From Oxalobacteraceae sp. CFBP 13730 (GTDB lineage: Bacteria > Pseudomonadota > Gammaproteobacteria > Burkholderiales > Burkholderiaceae_D): DNA of 64,000 bases. Numbering within the stretch: the first letter of the stretch is position 1; each line of letters begins with the position of its first letter. The notes under the pieces are model-generated. The model ran no database searches. It was not told the origin of the DNA and was given only the letters and a program-made list of their open reading frames with translations. Shown here piece by piece: positions 1-9,801 of the stretch. The DNA lies in NCBI GenBank assembly GCA_014841835.1, contig JACYUQ010000002.1, positions 1,200,216 to 1,264,215 of the forward strand, in the 5' to 3' direction. A program made the translations under genes and the position numbers.

Positions 1-1207
1 CCAGCCCCACGCTTTGCGCCCAGGCCAGCGCCGACAGATGCGCTTCGTTGACGTCGGCCGGGCTCAGCGCGACCGCCGCCGCCAGCGACGCCACCAGATT
101 CGAATTGAGCTCGCAGGCTTCGGCCAGCGCGAGATACGGCCCGTAACTGCCTTCGCGTGTCGTCAATGCCTTGACGACTTCGTCGGGCAATTGAATCGCA
201 TCGAGCACTTCCTGCATCGACAAGCCCAGCAAGCGGTCGAGCAGCGAGAACATGCCGGCCACGAACAGGTGTTCGGCTGCGCCCCGGCCCAGTGCTTTTT
301 GCCCCAGCAATTCGGCCAGGCGGCCGCGCACGACGGCCGTTTCCATCAGCACCGGCGAATAGCCACTGGCGCTGGCCGTGGCCAGCAGCAGCACCAGCCA
401 GCGGTACAACGGTGCGTAACCGAGCAGCGAGATGGCCTGACGCAGCGACTGCACTTCGCGTCCGGCGCCAAAGCCGGCCGTGTTGATGTAGCGCAGCAGC
501 TTGTAGGTCAGTGCCGGATCGCGTTTGAGCACGCTTTCGAGGCGCCCCACGTCGTCATTGGCCTGCACCATCTGCATCAGTTGCAGGATGATTTGCTGGC
601 TCGGGTTCATGCCCTTGACGGGATTACCCGGCCGGGGCGTCAGGTGCAGCTTGCCGACAAAGGCATCCAGGCCAAGTGCGGCGCAGGCATCGAAGTCGGC
701 CCATGTGCCCACCGGCCGCCCGACCATGCGCAGCGCTGAATGCTTGGCGCTGGCGTAGGTCCGGGCCTGGTCGGCCACGTCGCTACCGGTAAAGCGCACC
801 TCGACATACGAGGCATAGGGCGCCAGGTTGCGCCCCAGCAGCGTGAGGTCGCAGCCACGGATGGCCACGCCCACGCCACCGGCGCGCACCGCCTGCACGG
901 CCGAGCGCACGTCGACGTCGGTCAACTGGCGGATATCGAACGCGAGGACGGTGTGTTCCGGCGGTAGCGCATGGAGCGCATCGGTCGACAGCATGGCCGG
1001 CACCGCGTCCAGGAACAGGATCTTGTCGCGCAGCAGCCAACCCTGGTCGACATGGTTGACGTGCTCGGCGACAAAGCCGACCAGGCCCTCGAGATCGAGG
1101 CCGGTCGGGACACGGCCGTCGTGCTGTTGCCACGACAGCTCGTAACCGAGAACGCGCTGCCTGGGATCGAGCAGCGGTTCACGGACAATGAAGTTGGTGC
1201 GATGCAT
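1..1207 (-). CDS. Degenerate EAL plus HDOD signalling protein (C-terminus cut by window edge)
   Basis: An open frame runs from an ATG at 1207 (MHRTNFIVREPLLD) to the left edge without a stop. Residues 1-200 have the fold pattern of an EAL phosphodiesterase, but the signature is degenerate: GYELSW replaces the EAL motif and no DDFG-type metal motif is visible. From about residue 205 the sequence is HDOD-like (GRLESVLKRDPALTYKLLRYINTA in two parts, then SLRQAISLLGY). This YuxH-type EAL-HDOD architecture usually lacks catalysis and acts as a c-di-GMP effector or scaffold. About 402 residues are visible, close to full family length, so only a few residues are missing. It begins 32 bp after cheZ and is probably the last gene of the chemotaxis run. 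Confidence 0.8.
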   Translation of the reverse strand, partial: MHRTNFIVREPLLDPRQRVLGYELSWQQHDGRVPTGLDLEGLVGFVAEHVNHVDQGWLLRDKILFLDAVPAMLSTDALHALPPEHTVLAFDIRQLTDVDVRSAVQAVRAGGVGVAIRGCDLTLLGRNLAPYASYVEVRFTGSDVADQARTYASAKHSALRMVGRPVGTWADFDACAALGLDAFVGKLHLTPRPGNPVKGMNPSQQIILQLMQMVQANDDVGRLESVLKRDPALTYKLLRYINTAGFGAGREVQSLRQAISLLGYAPLYRWLVLLLATASASGYSPVLMETAVVRGRLAELLGQKALGRGAAEHLFVAGMFSLLDRLLGLSMQEVLDAIQLPDEVVKALTTREGSYGPYLALAEACELNSNLVASLAAAVALSPADVNEAHLSALAWAQSVGL

Positions 1208-1239
1208 GGAGGCGCCGTTTCAAATTGCTCGGCGCAAGC

Positions 1240-1890
1240 TCAGAACCCGAGACTGTCGAGCAGGTCGTCGACCTGCCCCTGGTTTGCCACGACTTCGGTA
1301 CCCGTCGGCTTGATTTGCGGACCGTTCATCAGGCCATTGTCCAGTTCGCGCTTGATCTCGCTTGGTGCGAAATCGATCAGGACCTGGACCAGCTGCTTTT
1401 CGAGGTTCTGGGCAATGCCGGTGATGCGGCCGATGACCTGACCGGTGAGGTCCTGGAAATCCTGCGCCATCATGATGCTCATCAGTTCGCTGCGGGTGGC
1501 AACTGCCCCCGCACGCGACTCGTCCAGGCCGGCAATCGTGCGCTGCGCCAGCGCGCGCCATTGCGCATCCGTGGCCTCGGTTGCAGGGGCGTCGAGCAGC
1601 GCCTGCCAACCTGCCTTGAGGTCGGTCGAACGCGTTTCGATGGCATCCTGCAGCGGGCCGGCCGCGTCGGTGGCGTCCAGCACCTTCTTGGCAGCCTGTT
1701 CGGACAGATGGGCCACGTAGTCGAGCCGGTCGCGCGCATCGGGAATGTCGCTTGCGGCTTTCTCGATCAGCTTGTCGAGGCCCAGGCCGCGCAGATTCTC
1801 GTGCAGCGCGCGGGTCATGTGACCGACCCGGCTCAGCACCTCGTCGTGCGACGACGCGCCGGTAACAGGCGCGGTATTCTGGTCAACCAT
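1240..1890 (-). CDS. cheZ: CheY-P phosphatase CheZ
   Basis: This 216-residue protein dephosphorylates CheY-P to end the tumble signal. The diagnostic stretch AQDFQDLTGQVI lies at residues 142-153; D147 and Q151 (DxxxQ) correspond to the catalytic Asp143/Gln147 pair of E. coli CheZ. The C-terminus QVDDLLDSLGF is the amphipathic peptide that docks onto phosphorylated CheY. Most of the rest is predicted long helix, as in the family four-helix bundle. The start lies 1 bp past the stop of the upstream cheY (1892-2290), so the two are almost certainly translated from one message. Confidence 0.96.
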   Translation of the reverse strand: MVDQNTAPVTGASSHDEVLSRVGHMTRALHENLRGLGLDKLIEKAASDIPDARDRLDYVAHLSEQAAKKVLDATDAAGPLQDAIETRSTDLKAGWQALLDAPATEATDAQWRALAQRTIAGLDESRAGAVATRSELMSIMMAQDFQDLTGQVIGRITGIAQNLEKQLVQVLIDFAPSEIKRELDNGLMNGPQIKPTGTEVVANQGQVDDLLDSLGF

Positions 1891-1891
1891 T

Positions 1892-2290
1892 TCAGGCTCC
1901 GGCTTTGTCCAGTTTCTCGAAAATCTTGTTCAGCTTTTCGTCCAGCGTCGCCGCCGTGAATGGCTTGACAACGTAGCCGCTGGCGCCTGCCTGTGCTGCC
2001 GCGATGATGTTTTCCTTCTTCGCTTCGGCAGTCACCATCAGTACCGGCAGCTTGGCCAGTGCAGGATCAGCGCGAATGTGCTGCAGCATCGTCAGGCCGT
2101 CCATGTTCGGCATATTCCAGTCCGACACGACGAAGTCGAACGATTCACTGCGCAGTTTTGCCAGCGCCATGACGCCATCTTCTGCTTCGTCGACGTTGGC
2201 ATAACCCAGTTCTTTCAACAGATTTCGGACGATGCGACGCATCGTCGAGAAATCGTCAACAACCAGAAAACGCATCTTTGGATCAGCCAT
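1892..2290 (-). CDS. cheY: Chemotaxis response regulator CheY (copy next to cheZ)
   Basis: A 132-residue single-domain receiver. All switch residues are present at E. coli numbering: D12/D13 (VVDD), phospho-acceptor D57 (SDWNMP), T87, Y106 and K109 (VVKPF). Such a protein binds FliM when phosphorylated by CheA and is reset by CheZ. It is the canonical motor CheY of the window, because it is coupled to cheZ and keeps Tyr106, unlike the copy at 7786-8151. A 129-bp AT-rich gap separates it from cheB, so it may have its own promoter. Confidence 0.96.
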   Translation of the reverse strand: MADPKMRFLVVDDFSTMRRIVRNLLKELGYANVDEAEDGVMALAKLRSESFDFVVSDWNMPNMDGLTMLQHIRADPALAKLPVLMVTAEAKKENIIAAAQAGASGYVVKPFTAATLDEKLNKIFEKLDKAGA

Positions 2291-2419
2291 GAATTACTCC
2301 GTTTGAATCTACTAATTTGGTTTGTTGGGTAAGCTACTTTTACAGACGCAAGAATAGCATTTTTGTTGCTCTGCGGCGATAAAATAGCCCACAAAGCATG
2401 GAAGGATGATGAATTCAGT

Positions 2420-3484
2420 TCAAACGCGCAACGCCCGGCTGCCTTGGGCGGCCAGATGATCGAGTACGAGGCGCGGTAAAGCCTGCAATGGACCGACTTC
2501 GTGGGCAGCGCCGATGGCAATGGCTTCACGCGGCATGCCGAACACCACACAGCTCGCTTCGTCCTGAGCGAAGTTGTGAGCGCCCGCTTCGCGCATCTCG
2601 AGCATGCCCGCCGCGCCGTCCTTGCCCATCCCGGTCAGAATAACACCAACGGCGTTTTTACCGGCCGCCTGCGCAGCGGAACGGAACAACACATCGACCG
2701 ATGGCCGGTGACGGTTCACGGGCGGACTCTGTTCGATACGCGTCATGTAGTTCGCACCAGAGCGCACCAGCAACAGGTGCGAGTGGCCGGGCGCGATATA
2801 CGCGTGGCCGGGCAGCACCCGCTCGTTGCCGGCCGACTCGACCACGCTGATCTTGCACAGCGAATCGAGGCGCTTGGCGAACGACGTGGTAAAGCCCTCC
2901 GGCATGTGCTGGGCAATCAGGATGCCCGGGCAGTCGGACGGCATCTGCATCAAGAATTCGCGGATCGCTTCGGTGCCACCGGTCGAGGCGCCGATGATGA
3001 TCAGTTTTTCGGACGAAATGAGTGGGCTCCTCAGCGCCGACAGCTGCGTGCTGGCCACCTGGGGCGTGCGGCTGCGCGGGGCAATGCGCGCGCGCGCGGC
3101 GCCGCGGATCTTGTCAGCGATCATGTCGGCGTACTCGCGCATGCCGCTCTGGATCGATATCTTGGGCTTGGTGACGAAGTCGACCGCGCCAAGCTCCAGT
3201 GCGCGCATCGTGATTTCCGAGCCGCGCTCGGTCAGCGACGACACCATCAGCACCGGCATCGGGCGCAGGCGCATCAGTTTTTCGAGGAAGTCGAGGCCAT
3301 CCATCTTGGGCATCTCGACGTCGAGCGTCAGCACATCCGGATTGTGTTTCTTGATCAGCTCGCGCGCGACAAGAGGATCGGGCGCCGTGGCCACCACTTC
3401 CATATCGGGTTGCGAATTGACGATCTCGCTCATCACGCTACGGATCAGTGCCGAGTCGTCGACGATCAGGACCTTGATTTTCAT
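2420..3484 (-). CDS. cheB: Protein-glutamate methylesterase/deamidase CheB
   Basis: The 354 residues carry an N-terminal receiver (VDD at 8-10, phospho-D55 in LDVEMP) joined by a linker (about 125-155) to a methylesterase domain. The catalytic triad is visible as S167 (GASTGG), H193 (AQHMP) and D289 (TGMGKDG). CheB removes methyl groups from chemoreceptor glutamates and deamidates receptor glutamines, opposing CheR. It sits 17 bp downstream of cheD, whose product acts on the same receptors. Confidence 0.96.
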   Translation of the reverse strand: MKIKVLIVDDSALIRSVMSEIVNSQPDMEVVATAPDPLVARELIKKHNPDVLTLDVEMPKMDGLDFLEKLMRLRPMPVLMVSSLTERGSEITMRALELGAVDFVTKPKISIQSGMREYADMIADKIRGAARARIAPRSRTPQVASTQLSALRSPLISSEKLIIIGASTGGTEAIREFLMQMPSDCPGILIAQHMPEGFTTSFAKRLDSLCKISVVESAGNERVLPGHAYIAPGHSHLLLVRSGANYMTRIEQSPPVNRHRPSVDVLFRSAAQAAGKNAVGVILTGMGKDGAAGMLEMREAGAHNFAQDEASCVVFGMPREAIAIGAAHEVGPLQALPRLVLDHLAAQGSRALRV

Positions 3485-3501
3485 GGTGTCTCCGTAATTG
3501 C

Positions 3502-4098
3502 TCAGAACAGGTCGATCGCGCCGCCGACGGGTTCGACCTTGAGTCGCTTGGCGTAATCGAGTTCGCGCTTGGCCAGCGTGTCGTTGTGGGTCTGCATCAG
3601 CTTCTTGACCAGCACCTTGCCCGTGCGCGGGAAGAAAAACACCTTGCGCGGGTAGATGTCATTCAGGTCTTCGGCCAGCACCGGAATCCGTTCAGTCTTC
3701 AGGAACTGCATCACGAACGCGGCATTGCGCTCGCCGACATTCATCGCGGTAAAGCCGCGCAGCACGGCGCCGCCGCCGAATACCTTGGCCTCGAGGTGTT
3801 CGCGGCGCGCCCCGGCCTTGAGCAGATCGTTGATCAGGATCTCCATGGCGAAGGTGCCATAGCGCATCGAGGCCGATACCGGATTGTTGGGTTCAGCCGC
3901 GCCGTCGGGCAGCATGAAATGGTTCATGCCGCCCAGGCCCGTGACGCGGTCACGGATACAGGCCGATACGCACGAGCCGAGGACGGTCGAGATCAGCATG
4001 TTCTCCTTGGTGTAGAAGTACTCACCGGGGAGGATCTTGGCGGCATCGATCGCGAACGTGCGATCGTGGTAGAGATTGGTTGCGAATTGGCTGTTCAT
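3502..4098 (-). CDS. cheD: Chemoreceptor glutamine deamidase CheD
   Basis: A 198-residue CheD-family protein. The nucleophile C43 lies in VLGSCVSAC and the partner H60 in GGMNHFMLP. CheD hydrolyses specific receptor glutamines to glutamates so that they become methylation sites. The order cheR-cheD-cheB, with gaps of 15 and 17 bp, is the standard betaproteobacterial adaptation module and implies co-translation. Confidence 0.95.
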   Translation of the reverse strand: MNSQFATNLYHDRTFAIDAAKILPGEYFYTKENMLISTVLGSCVSACIRDRVTGLGGMNHFMLPDGAAEPNNPVSASMRYGTFAMEILINDLLKAGARREHLEAKVFGGGAVLRGFTAMNVGERNAAFVMQFLKTERIPVLAEDLNDIYPRKVFFFPRTGKVLVKKLMQTHNDTLAKRELDYAKRLKVEPVGGAIDLF

Positions 4099-4113
4099 GG
4101 TCGCCCTTCGTTC

Positions 4114-4968
4114 TTACGCCATGCGCGCGTCGAGTTCGTACACGGTCTTGCCGCGCAGGCGCAGGGAATCGGACACGTACAAAAAGTTCTCGGAATGGCC
4201 GGCAAACAGCAGCCCGTGGCCCTTCATCAGCGGCACGAAGCGGCTCAGGATCGTGCGCTGGGTCGGCTTGTCAAAATAAATCATCACGTTACGGCAAAAG
4301 ATCGCGTCGAACTGTCCATCCAGCGGCCAGCCATCGGCCAGCAGATTGAGCGGCTTGAACGTGACGAGCGAGCGCAGCTCGGGGCGGATGCGCACCATGC
4401 CTTCGTGCGCGCCCTTGCCGCGCAAAAAGAAGCGGCGCAGCCGTTCCGGCGACAGTTTCTCGATGCGCTCCATCGGGTACACGCCATTGGACGCCGTGGC
4501 CAGCACGTTGGTGTCGATGTCGGTGGCGATGATCTCGACTTTGGGCGTCAACGTGTTGAACGCTTCGCAGGCTGTCATCGCGATCGAATACGGCTCTTCG
4601 CCGGTGGACGCGGCCGAGCACCAGATGCGCAGCGGGCGTGGATCCTTCTTGTGCAGGGCGACCAGGTGCTCGAGCAGCAGCGGGAAGTGATGCGCCTCGC
4701 GGAAGAACGACGTCAGGTTGGTGGTCAGCGCGTTGGTAAACGACTCCCACTCGCGGTCCATGCGCCCTGCTTCCAGGTCGTCCAGGTAGCGCGTGAACGA
4801 CTGGATGCCGGTCGCACGCAGGCGCCGGGCCAGGCGGCTGTAGACCATCTCCTGCTTGCTGTCAGCCAGGGAAATGCCGGCGCGCTGGTGAATCAGCGCG
4901 CGCACGCGTTCGAAATCGCGGCGTGTGAAATCGAACTCTTTATTGGTTTCTGTTTTCTGCTGCGGCAC
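4114..4968 (-). CDS. cheR: Chemoreceptor methyltransferase CheR
   Basis: The 284 residues comprise an N-terminal all-helical CheR_N domain followed by a SAM-dependent methyltransferase domain. Landmarks are TTNLTSFFRE near the domain junction, the SAM-binding loop IWCSAASTGEEPYS, and FCRNVMIYFD. CheR methylates receptor glutamates using SAM. No C-terminal TPR or pentapeptide-binding extension is present. An 81-bp gap separates it from cheW upstream. Confidence 0.96.
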   Translation of the reverse strand: MPQQKTETNKEFDFTRRDFERVRALIHQRAGISLADSKQEMVYSRLARRLRATGIQSFTRYLDDLEAGRMDREWESFTNALTTNLTSFFREAHHFPLLLEHLVALHKKDPRPLRIWCSAASTGEEPYSIAMTACEAFNTLTPKVEIIATDIDTNVLATASNGVYPMERIEKLSPERLRRFFLRGKGAHEGMVRIRPELRSLVTFKPLNLLADGWPLDGQFDAIFCRNVMIYFDKPTQRTILSRFVPLMKGHGLLFAGHSENFLYVSDSLRLRGKTVYELDARMA

Positions 4969-5049
4969 TGTGCGTGACTTTCTTGGATACGATGGCGGGC
5001 TGGACGAGCCGGCCGGATTGTTGTGCTTGGTGCCGGCGCAGACGGTGGC

Positions 5050-5553
5050 TTACGCCGCCAGCTTGTCGATCAGGCCCATTTCGCTCGACGACATCAGCTT
5101 GTCGATGTCGACCAGGATCAGCATGCGCTCGTCGACGGTGCCCAGGCCAATCATGTAGTCCGAATTGAAGGCGCTGCCCATTTCCGGGGCCGGCTTGATC
5201 TGGTCAGGCGTGAGCGTGGTGACGTCCGAGACGCTGTCGACCACCATGCCCATGATGCGGCCACCGATGTTCAGGATGATCACGACCGTGAACTGGTCGT
5301 ACACCGGGGTGCCCAGCTTGAACTTGATGCGCATGTCGACCACCGGAATGATGATGCCGCGCAGGTTGATCACGCCCTTGATGAATTCAGGGGCGTTGGC
5401 AATGCGGGTCACGGCTTCGTAGCCGCGGATTTCCTGCACCTTCAGGATGTCGATGCCGTATTCTTCCGAGCCCAGGGTGAAGGCAAGGAATTCGCTGCCG
5501 GCGCCGTCGTGCGCGGTGCCGTCGGTCGAGAGAGTGTTTGCCAGGTTGGACAT
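5050..5553 (-). CDS. cheW: Chemotaxis coupling protein CheW
   Basis: A 167-residue single CheW domain that bridges receptors and CheA. Recognisable blocks are [21 protein letters not shown], cut here to its two halves [10 protein letters not shown] and [10 protein letters not shown], then [13 protein letters not shown] and [11 protein letters not shown] at the C-terminus. It lies 31 bp after cheA. Together with cheA it forms the core signalling complex of this operon. A second, divergent CheW-like gene lies far away at 32461-32955. Confidence 0.96.
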   Translation of the reverse strand: MSNLANTLSTDGTAHDGAGSEFLAFTLGSEEYGIDILKVQEIRGYEAVTRIANAPEFIKGVINLRGIIIPVVDMRIKFKLGTPVYDQFTVVIILNIGGRIMGMVVDSVSDVTTLTPDQIKPAPEMGSAFNSDYMIGLGTVDERMLILVDIDKLMSSSEMGLIDKLAA

Positions 5554-5584
5554 GGTATTCCTTTGTTTGCAGTGAAAATGAAAT

Positions 5585-7744
5585 TTATTGAACGACGGGA
5601 TCGTCGGCCAGCTGGCGCGACGAGCGCACCAGCGCTGCCACGTCGAGAATCAGGGCGACACCACCGTCGCCCATGATGGTTGCGCCGGATATGCCGGCGA
5701 CTTTGCGGTAATTCGCTTCCAGGTTCTTGACCACGACCTGCTGCTGCCCGACCAGTTCGTCGACGAACAGCGCTGCCTTCTTGCCCTCGGTTTCGAGGAT
5801 GACCACGATGCCGTCGGACGGGTCGCGGTGCACCGGTTCGATATCGAACATCTGGTACAGCGGGATCATCGGCAGGTATTCGCCGCGCACTTTCAGCACG
5901 CGCCCGCGGCCGGCGATCTCGCGCACGTCCTGCGGCGTCGGCTGCAGCGATTCGACCACGAACGACAGCGGCAAAATATAGATTTCTTCACCGCTGCGGA
6001 TCGACATGCCATCCAGGATCGCCAGCGTCAGCGGCAGCGAAATCGAGATCGTCGTGCCGAAACCGGCTGCCGAGCGGATGTCGACCGTGCCGCCCATTGC
6101 GGTGATATTGCGCTTGACGACATCCATGCCCACGCCGCGGCCCGACACGTCGGTGACGGTATCGGCGGTCGAGAAGCCCGGTGCGAAGATCAGTTGCCAG
6201 ACTTCGGCATCCGTCATCGTGTCCGATACTGCCAGCCCGTTCTGCGCCGCCTTGGCCAGGATTTTCTCGCGATTCAGGCCGGCGCCGTCGTCGGCCACTT
6301 CGATGACGATATGGCCGCCCTGGTGGCCGGCCGACAGGAACAGGCGCCCGGCTTCGCTCTTGCCCGCGGCGATACGCGCCGCCGGCATTTCGACGCCATG
6401 GTCAATGGAGTTGCGCACCAGGTGCGTCAGCGGATCGACGATGCGCTCGATCAGGCCTTTATCCAGTTCAGTGGCGGCGCCGTTGGTGATGAAGTCGACC
6501 TTCTTGCCGAGCTTGCCGGCCAGGTCGCGCACCATGCGCGGGAAGCGCGAGAACACGAAGTCCATCGGCATCATGCGGATCGACATCACTGCCTCTTGCA
6601 GCTCGCGCGTGTTGCGGTCGAGCTGGCTGACCGACGACAGCAGGCGCTCGTGCAGGATCGGATCGAGCACGGCGCTGCGCTGCTCGAGCATCGCATTGGT
6701 GATGACGAGTTCGCCGATCAGGTTGATCAGCTGGTCGACTTTTTCGACCGACACGCGGATGGACGACGATTCGTTCTTGTCGTCCTTGCGCGCGGCTTTC
6801 TTTTCCAGTGCCAGTTCGGCCAGATGCTCCACCACGTTCTGGGCCTGCGCAGCGAGCGCGACGACCGGCTCCGGCGCGCTGTCGACGATGCCGGCAGCAG
6901 CGCGGATCTGCTCGATCGGCTGGAAGAAGCCATAGCCGAGTTCGTCTTCGGACGGCTCGCCCGCGGCAGGCGCCACGTCGTCGTCCGGACCGAAGAAGCC
7001 GTAGCCCTGGTCGTCTTCGATACGCTTGCGCTCGGCCGCTTCGATCAGGCGCTGCTCGGGCGTGAGCGCCGGTGCTTCGAAAATCTTCAGGTCATCCGGA
7101 TTGAGCACGAACGAGCAGATGGCGATGATGTCTTCCAGGCTTTCCAGCGTCGTGATGATGACGGCGGTGCGCCCGCCATCGAGCGGCGCAACCGAGATCC
7201 GACCCATCAGGCCCAGCTCGTCGACCAGCGCATCGATGTCGCGCTGCGCCACTTGCGGCAGCTCGATCTTGTAGCGGTGCGCGCCTTCGGTGGGCACTTC
7301 AATGCGCGCTGGCGCCGACAGATATGATGGTGCGACGACCGGCGCTACCGGCACGACGCCTTCGGCCAGGTCATGCAGCGCCATGCGCACGTTGGCGACC
7401 ACTTCCTGGTCGACCTGCTTGCCATGGCGATGGCCGTCGAGCTGCATCTTCAGCGCATCCTTGGCCGCCAGAAACGCGTCGACGTGGTTCGAGGTCAGCG
7501 CCATCTCGCCCTTGCGGATACGGTCGAGCAGCGACTCGAGCACGTGCGTCACGTCGCACATGTCGGTCAGGCCAAACGTGGATGCGCCGCCCTTGACCGA
7601 GTGCGCGGTGCGGAAGATCGCGTTCAGGTCCTCGGCGTCGGGCGCTGCCAGATCGACGCCCAGCAGCAGGCGCTCCATTTCGGCGAGCAGTTCTTCTGCT
7701 TCGTCGAAAAAGACCTGGTAAAACTGGCTGATGTCGATGCTCAT
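5585..7744 (-). CDS. cheA: Chemotaxis histidine kinase CheA
   Basis: This 719-residue kinase has the full class II layout. It contains an HPt domain with H48 ([12 protein letters not shown]) and a CheY/CheB-binding P2-like segment around 160-230. An acidic linker around 235-300 contains two near-identical GYGFF blocks. The dimerisation domain begins at [14 protein letters not shown], and the HATPase boxes include [10 protein letters not shown] and DDGAGL, with a G2 region [11 protein letters not shown]-terminal CheW-like domain completes it. CheA autophosphorylates H48 and passes phosphate to CheY and CheB. It starts 41 bp after the cheY at 7786-8151. Confidence 0.97.
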   Translation of the reverse strand: MSIDISQFYQVFFDEAEELLAEMERLLLGVDLAAPDAEDLNAIFRTAHSVKGGASTFGLTDMCDVTHVLESLLDRIRKGEMALTSNHVDAFLAAKDALKMQLDGHRHGKQVDQEVVANVRMALHDLAEGVVPVAPVVAPSYLSAPARIEVPTEGAHRYKIELPQVAQRDIDALVDELGLMGRISVAPLDGGRTAVIITTLESLEDIIAICSFVLNPDDLKIFEAPALTPEQRLIEAAERKRIEDDQGYGFFGPDDDVAPAAGEPSEDELGYGFFQPIEQIRAAAGIVDSAPEPVVALAAQAQNVVEHLAELALEKKAARKDDKNESSSIRVSVEKVDQLINLIGELVITNAMLEQRSAVLDPILHERLLSSVSQLDRNTRELQEAVMSIRMMPMDFVFSRFPRMVRDLAGKLGKKVDFITNGAATELDKGLIERIVDPLTHLVRNSIDHGVEMPAARIAAGKSEAGRLFLSAGHQGGHIVIEVADDGAGLNREKILAKAAQNGLAVSDTMTDAEVWQLIFAPGFSTADTVTDVSGRGVGMDVVKRNITAMGGTVDIRSAAGFGTTISISLPLTLAILDGMSIRSGEEIYILPLSFVVESLQPTPQDVREIAGRGRVLKVRGEYLPMIPLYQMFDIEPVHRDPSDGIVVILETEGKKAALFVDELVGQQQVVVKNLEANYRKVAGISGATIMGDGGVALILDVAALVRSSRQLADDPVVQ

Positions 7745-7785
7745 GGGGATGTCCGCTCGTGGTTGCCTAAGCCAAAATTCATGGC

Positions 7786-8151
7786 TTAACCGATCACTTT
7801 TTTGACCACCTCGATCAGGCGCTGCGGATCGAACGGCTTGACCAGCCAGCCATTGGCGCCGGCAGCGCGACCCTTCGATTTCATCTCGTCCGACGACTCG
7901 GTGGTCAGCATCAGGATCGGCGTCTTGGCGTAGCCGGGCAGCGTGCGCAGCGACTTGATCAGCGCCAGACCGTCCATCTTCGGCATGTTCTGGTCGGTCA
8001 GCACCAGGTCAACAGCCTGCAGCTTCGCCTTGTCGAGGCCATCCTGGCCGTCCACGGCTTCCACCACATGGTAGCCGGCGGCCTTCAGACTGAAAGCCAC
8101 CATCTGGCGTAGTGAACTGGAATCGTCGACTGCGAGAATCGTTTTTGCCAT
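7786..8151 (-). CDS. cheY: Second CheY-type response regulator upstream of cheA
   Basis: A 121-residue receiver with D9/D10, phospho-acceptor D53 (LTDQNMP), T83 and K105 (WLVKPF). The aromatic switch position is Trp (W102) where motor CheYs have Tyr106, and the TDQNMP block is typical of the CheY copy carried directly upstream of cheA in betaproteobacteria. It may be a phosphate sink or an alternative output. It is encoded 79 bp downstream of the CheZ-like gene at 8231-8779, suggesting a dedicated regulator/phosphatase pair. Confidence 0.9.
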   Translation of the reverse strand: MAKTILAVDDSSSLRQMVAFSLKAAGYHVVEAVDGQDGLDKAKLQAVDLVLTDQNMPKMDGLALIKSLRTLPGYAKTPILMLTTESSDEMKSKGRAAGANGWLVKPFDPQRLIEVVKKVIG

Positions 8152-8230
8152 CTTGTGCTCCTGCTGTTTTACACCGGGCGGACCCGGGTTGAATTGGTTG
8201 TTGGGTGACTACGGGACTGCGGCGGCGCGG

Positions 8231-8779
8231 TCAGAACAGCTCGACGTCGCCGCTTTCCAGATGTTTCTGTTCGACCGACCTGCGCAGCGTGCTGCGCAGT
8301 TGCAGCGACTGGATCGCCAGCGCCACACTGACCTGGCCCAGGCGGTCGACAATTTCGTCGCTGCCGGTATCCGGCGCGATCTCCGCGCCATGATCGTTCA
8401 GCGTGCCCAGGAAGTCACGCAGGCCCGACACGCGGCGCAGCGTCCGTTCGATCAGCTGCGCTGTCAGGTCCTGGAACTGCATGCTGGTGATCGCCGTGTT
8501 CACGTGCGCGCTGACGTCGTCCGACATCGCGCCCAGCAGAGCGCGATCTTCAAGCGACAACACGCCCCCGGCCAGCATGCGGTCAATCGCTTCCTGGCGC
8601 GCGCCAACGACCGCGTGCACCGCGACGAAGCTGCCGGTGAGCTTGTCGATGGCTTCTTCGAGCAGCAATTCGGTCTGGAGCAGATCGGCTTCCACCTCGG
8701 TCAGGTGGCGCCGGCCATGCACCGACACGCCCGACAACAGGCGTTTGACGTGCGATCCGAGTATCTTTTTTCTTGTCAT
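8231..8779 (-). CDS. CheZ-like helical phosphatase candidate between motB and cheY
   Basis: This 182-residue, almost entirely helical protein is not recognisable as CheZ by overall length or sequence. It does, however, carry MQFQDLTAQLIERT at residues 100-113. D104 and Q108 reproduce the DxxxQ catalytic spacing of CheZ (D147/Q151 in the true CheZ of this window). The C-terminus ends in SGDVELF, an acidic-hydrophobic tail in the position where CheZ has its CheY-docking peptide. It lies 34 bp after motB and 79 bp before a CheY. The inferred role is dephosphorylation of the neighbouring CheY; methyl-accepting-like QFQD proteins of unknown function are the alternative. Confidence 0.6.
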   Translation of the reverse strand: MTRKKILGSHVKRLLSGVSVHGRRHLTEVEADLLQTELLLEEAIDKLTGSFVAVHAVVGARQEAIDRMLAGGVLSLEDRALLGAMSDDVSAHVNTAITSMQFQDLTAQLIERTLRRVSGLRDFLGTLNDHGAEIAPDTGSDEIVDRLGQVSVALAIQSLQLRSTLRRSVEQKHLESGDVELF

Positions 8780-8813
8780 CGTGTTCTCTCCAAACCTGCC
8801 CGCACGGCGTCGG

Positions 8814-9755
8814 TCATCGCGGTTTCACCGCATTTAACGTCGCCGTCGCTGCCGCCTCGGCGTCCTCGGCCGGCACATCCAGCGTGGATGCATCGCGCCG
8901 CACCGCGTCTTCGGTGCGCTTGTTCATGACGATGATGCTGATGCGCCGGTTGATCGGGCTGAACGGGTCCTTGGCGTCCAGGTTCGCGGCCGAGGCCAGC
9001 CCCACCACGCGCAGTACCTTGTCGTCCTGCAGGCCGCCCAGCACCATTTCGCGCCGCGAGGCATTGGCGCGGTCGGCCGACAGTTCCCAGTTGCTGTAGC
9101 CGGCGTCGCTGTGGTACGGCGTCGAATCGGTGTGACCCGAAATCCCCAGCTTGTTCGGCACCTCGTTGAGCACCATGCCGATGATGTGCAGGATTTCCTT
9201 CGTGTACGGCTGCAGCTCGGCCTTGGCCATCGCGAACATCGGCCGGTTCTTTTCGTCGACGATCTGGATGCGCAAGCCTTCGCTGGTGATGTCGAGCAGC
9301 AGCTGGTTCTGGTACTTCTTGAGCATCGGATTGACTTCGATGGCCGACTCGATGCGCGCCTTCAAGGACTTCAGGCGCTCGCCTTCTTCGCGCGCCAGCG
9401 CCGCCTTGGCCGCCTGCAGGTCATAGCTCTTGTTGACCGGCGCCGAGTCGCCGCGCTTGACCTGGCCGGCCGTGCGCGTCAGGTCTTCGCCGCCGCCCTG
9501 GATCACCGACGACGAGTCGCCCGAACCCGAGCCGCCCTGCATCGCCACCTTCAGCGGGGTCTTGAAGTATTCGGAGATGCCCACCAGGTCGCCCTTGGCG
9601 GTCGAGCCCAGCAACCACATGAGCAGGAAGAACGCCATCATCGCGGTCACGAAGTCGGCATACGCGATTTTCCAGGCGCCGCCATGGTGGCCGCCGGCCA
9701 CCTTCTTGATGCGCTTGATGACAATGGGACGTGCGTTGTCGTCAGCCACGCTCAT
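8814..9755 (-). CDS. motB: Flagellar motor stator protein MotB
   Basis: A 313-residue stator subunit. The single N-terminal membrane helix YADFVTAMMAFFLLMWLL contains the proton-binding D34. The plug/linker follows, and a C-terminal OmpA-like peptidoglycan-binding domain (SGHTDSTPY, NWELSADRAN) anchors it to the wall. Absence of the polar substitutions typical of PomB suggests proton drive. It follows motA by 46 bp. Confidence 0.96.
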   Translation of the reverse strand: MSVADDNARPIVIKRIKKVAGGHHGGAWKIAYADFVTAMMAFFLLMWLLGSTAKGDLVGISEYFKTPLKVAMQGGSGSGDSSSVIQGGGEDLTRTAGQVKRGDSAPVNKSYDLQAAKAALAREEGERLKSLKARIESAIEVNPMLKKYQNQLLLDITSEGLRIQIVDEKNRPMFAMAKAELQPYTKEILHIIGMVLNEVPNKLGISGHTDSTPYHSDAGYSNWELSADRANASRREMVLGGLQDDKVLRVVGLASAANLDAKDPFSPINRRISIIVMNKRTEDAVRRDASTLDVPAEDAEAAATATLNAVKPR

Positions 9756-9801
9756 TCTCCATGGTGTACTGCGGCGAAAGATCGGATGCGGTCATCGCGG
9801 C

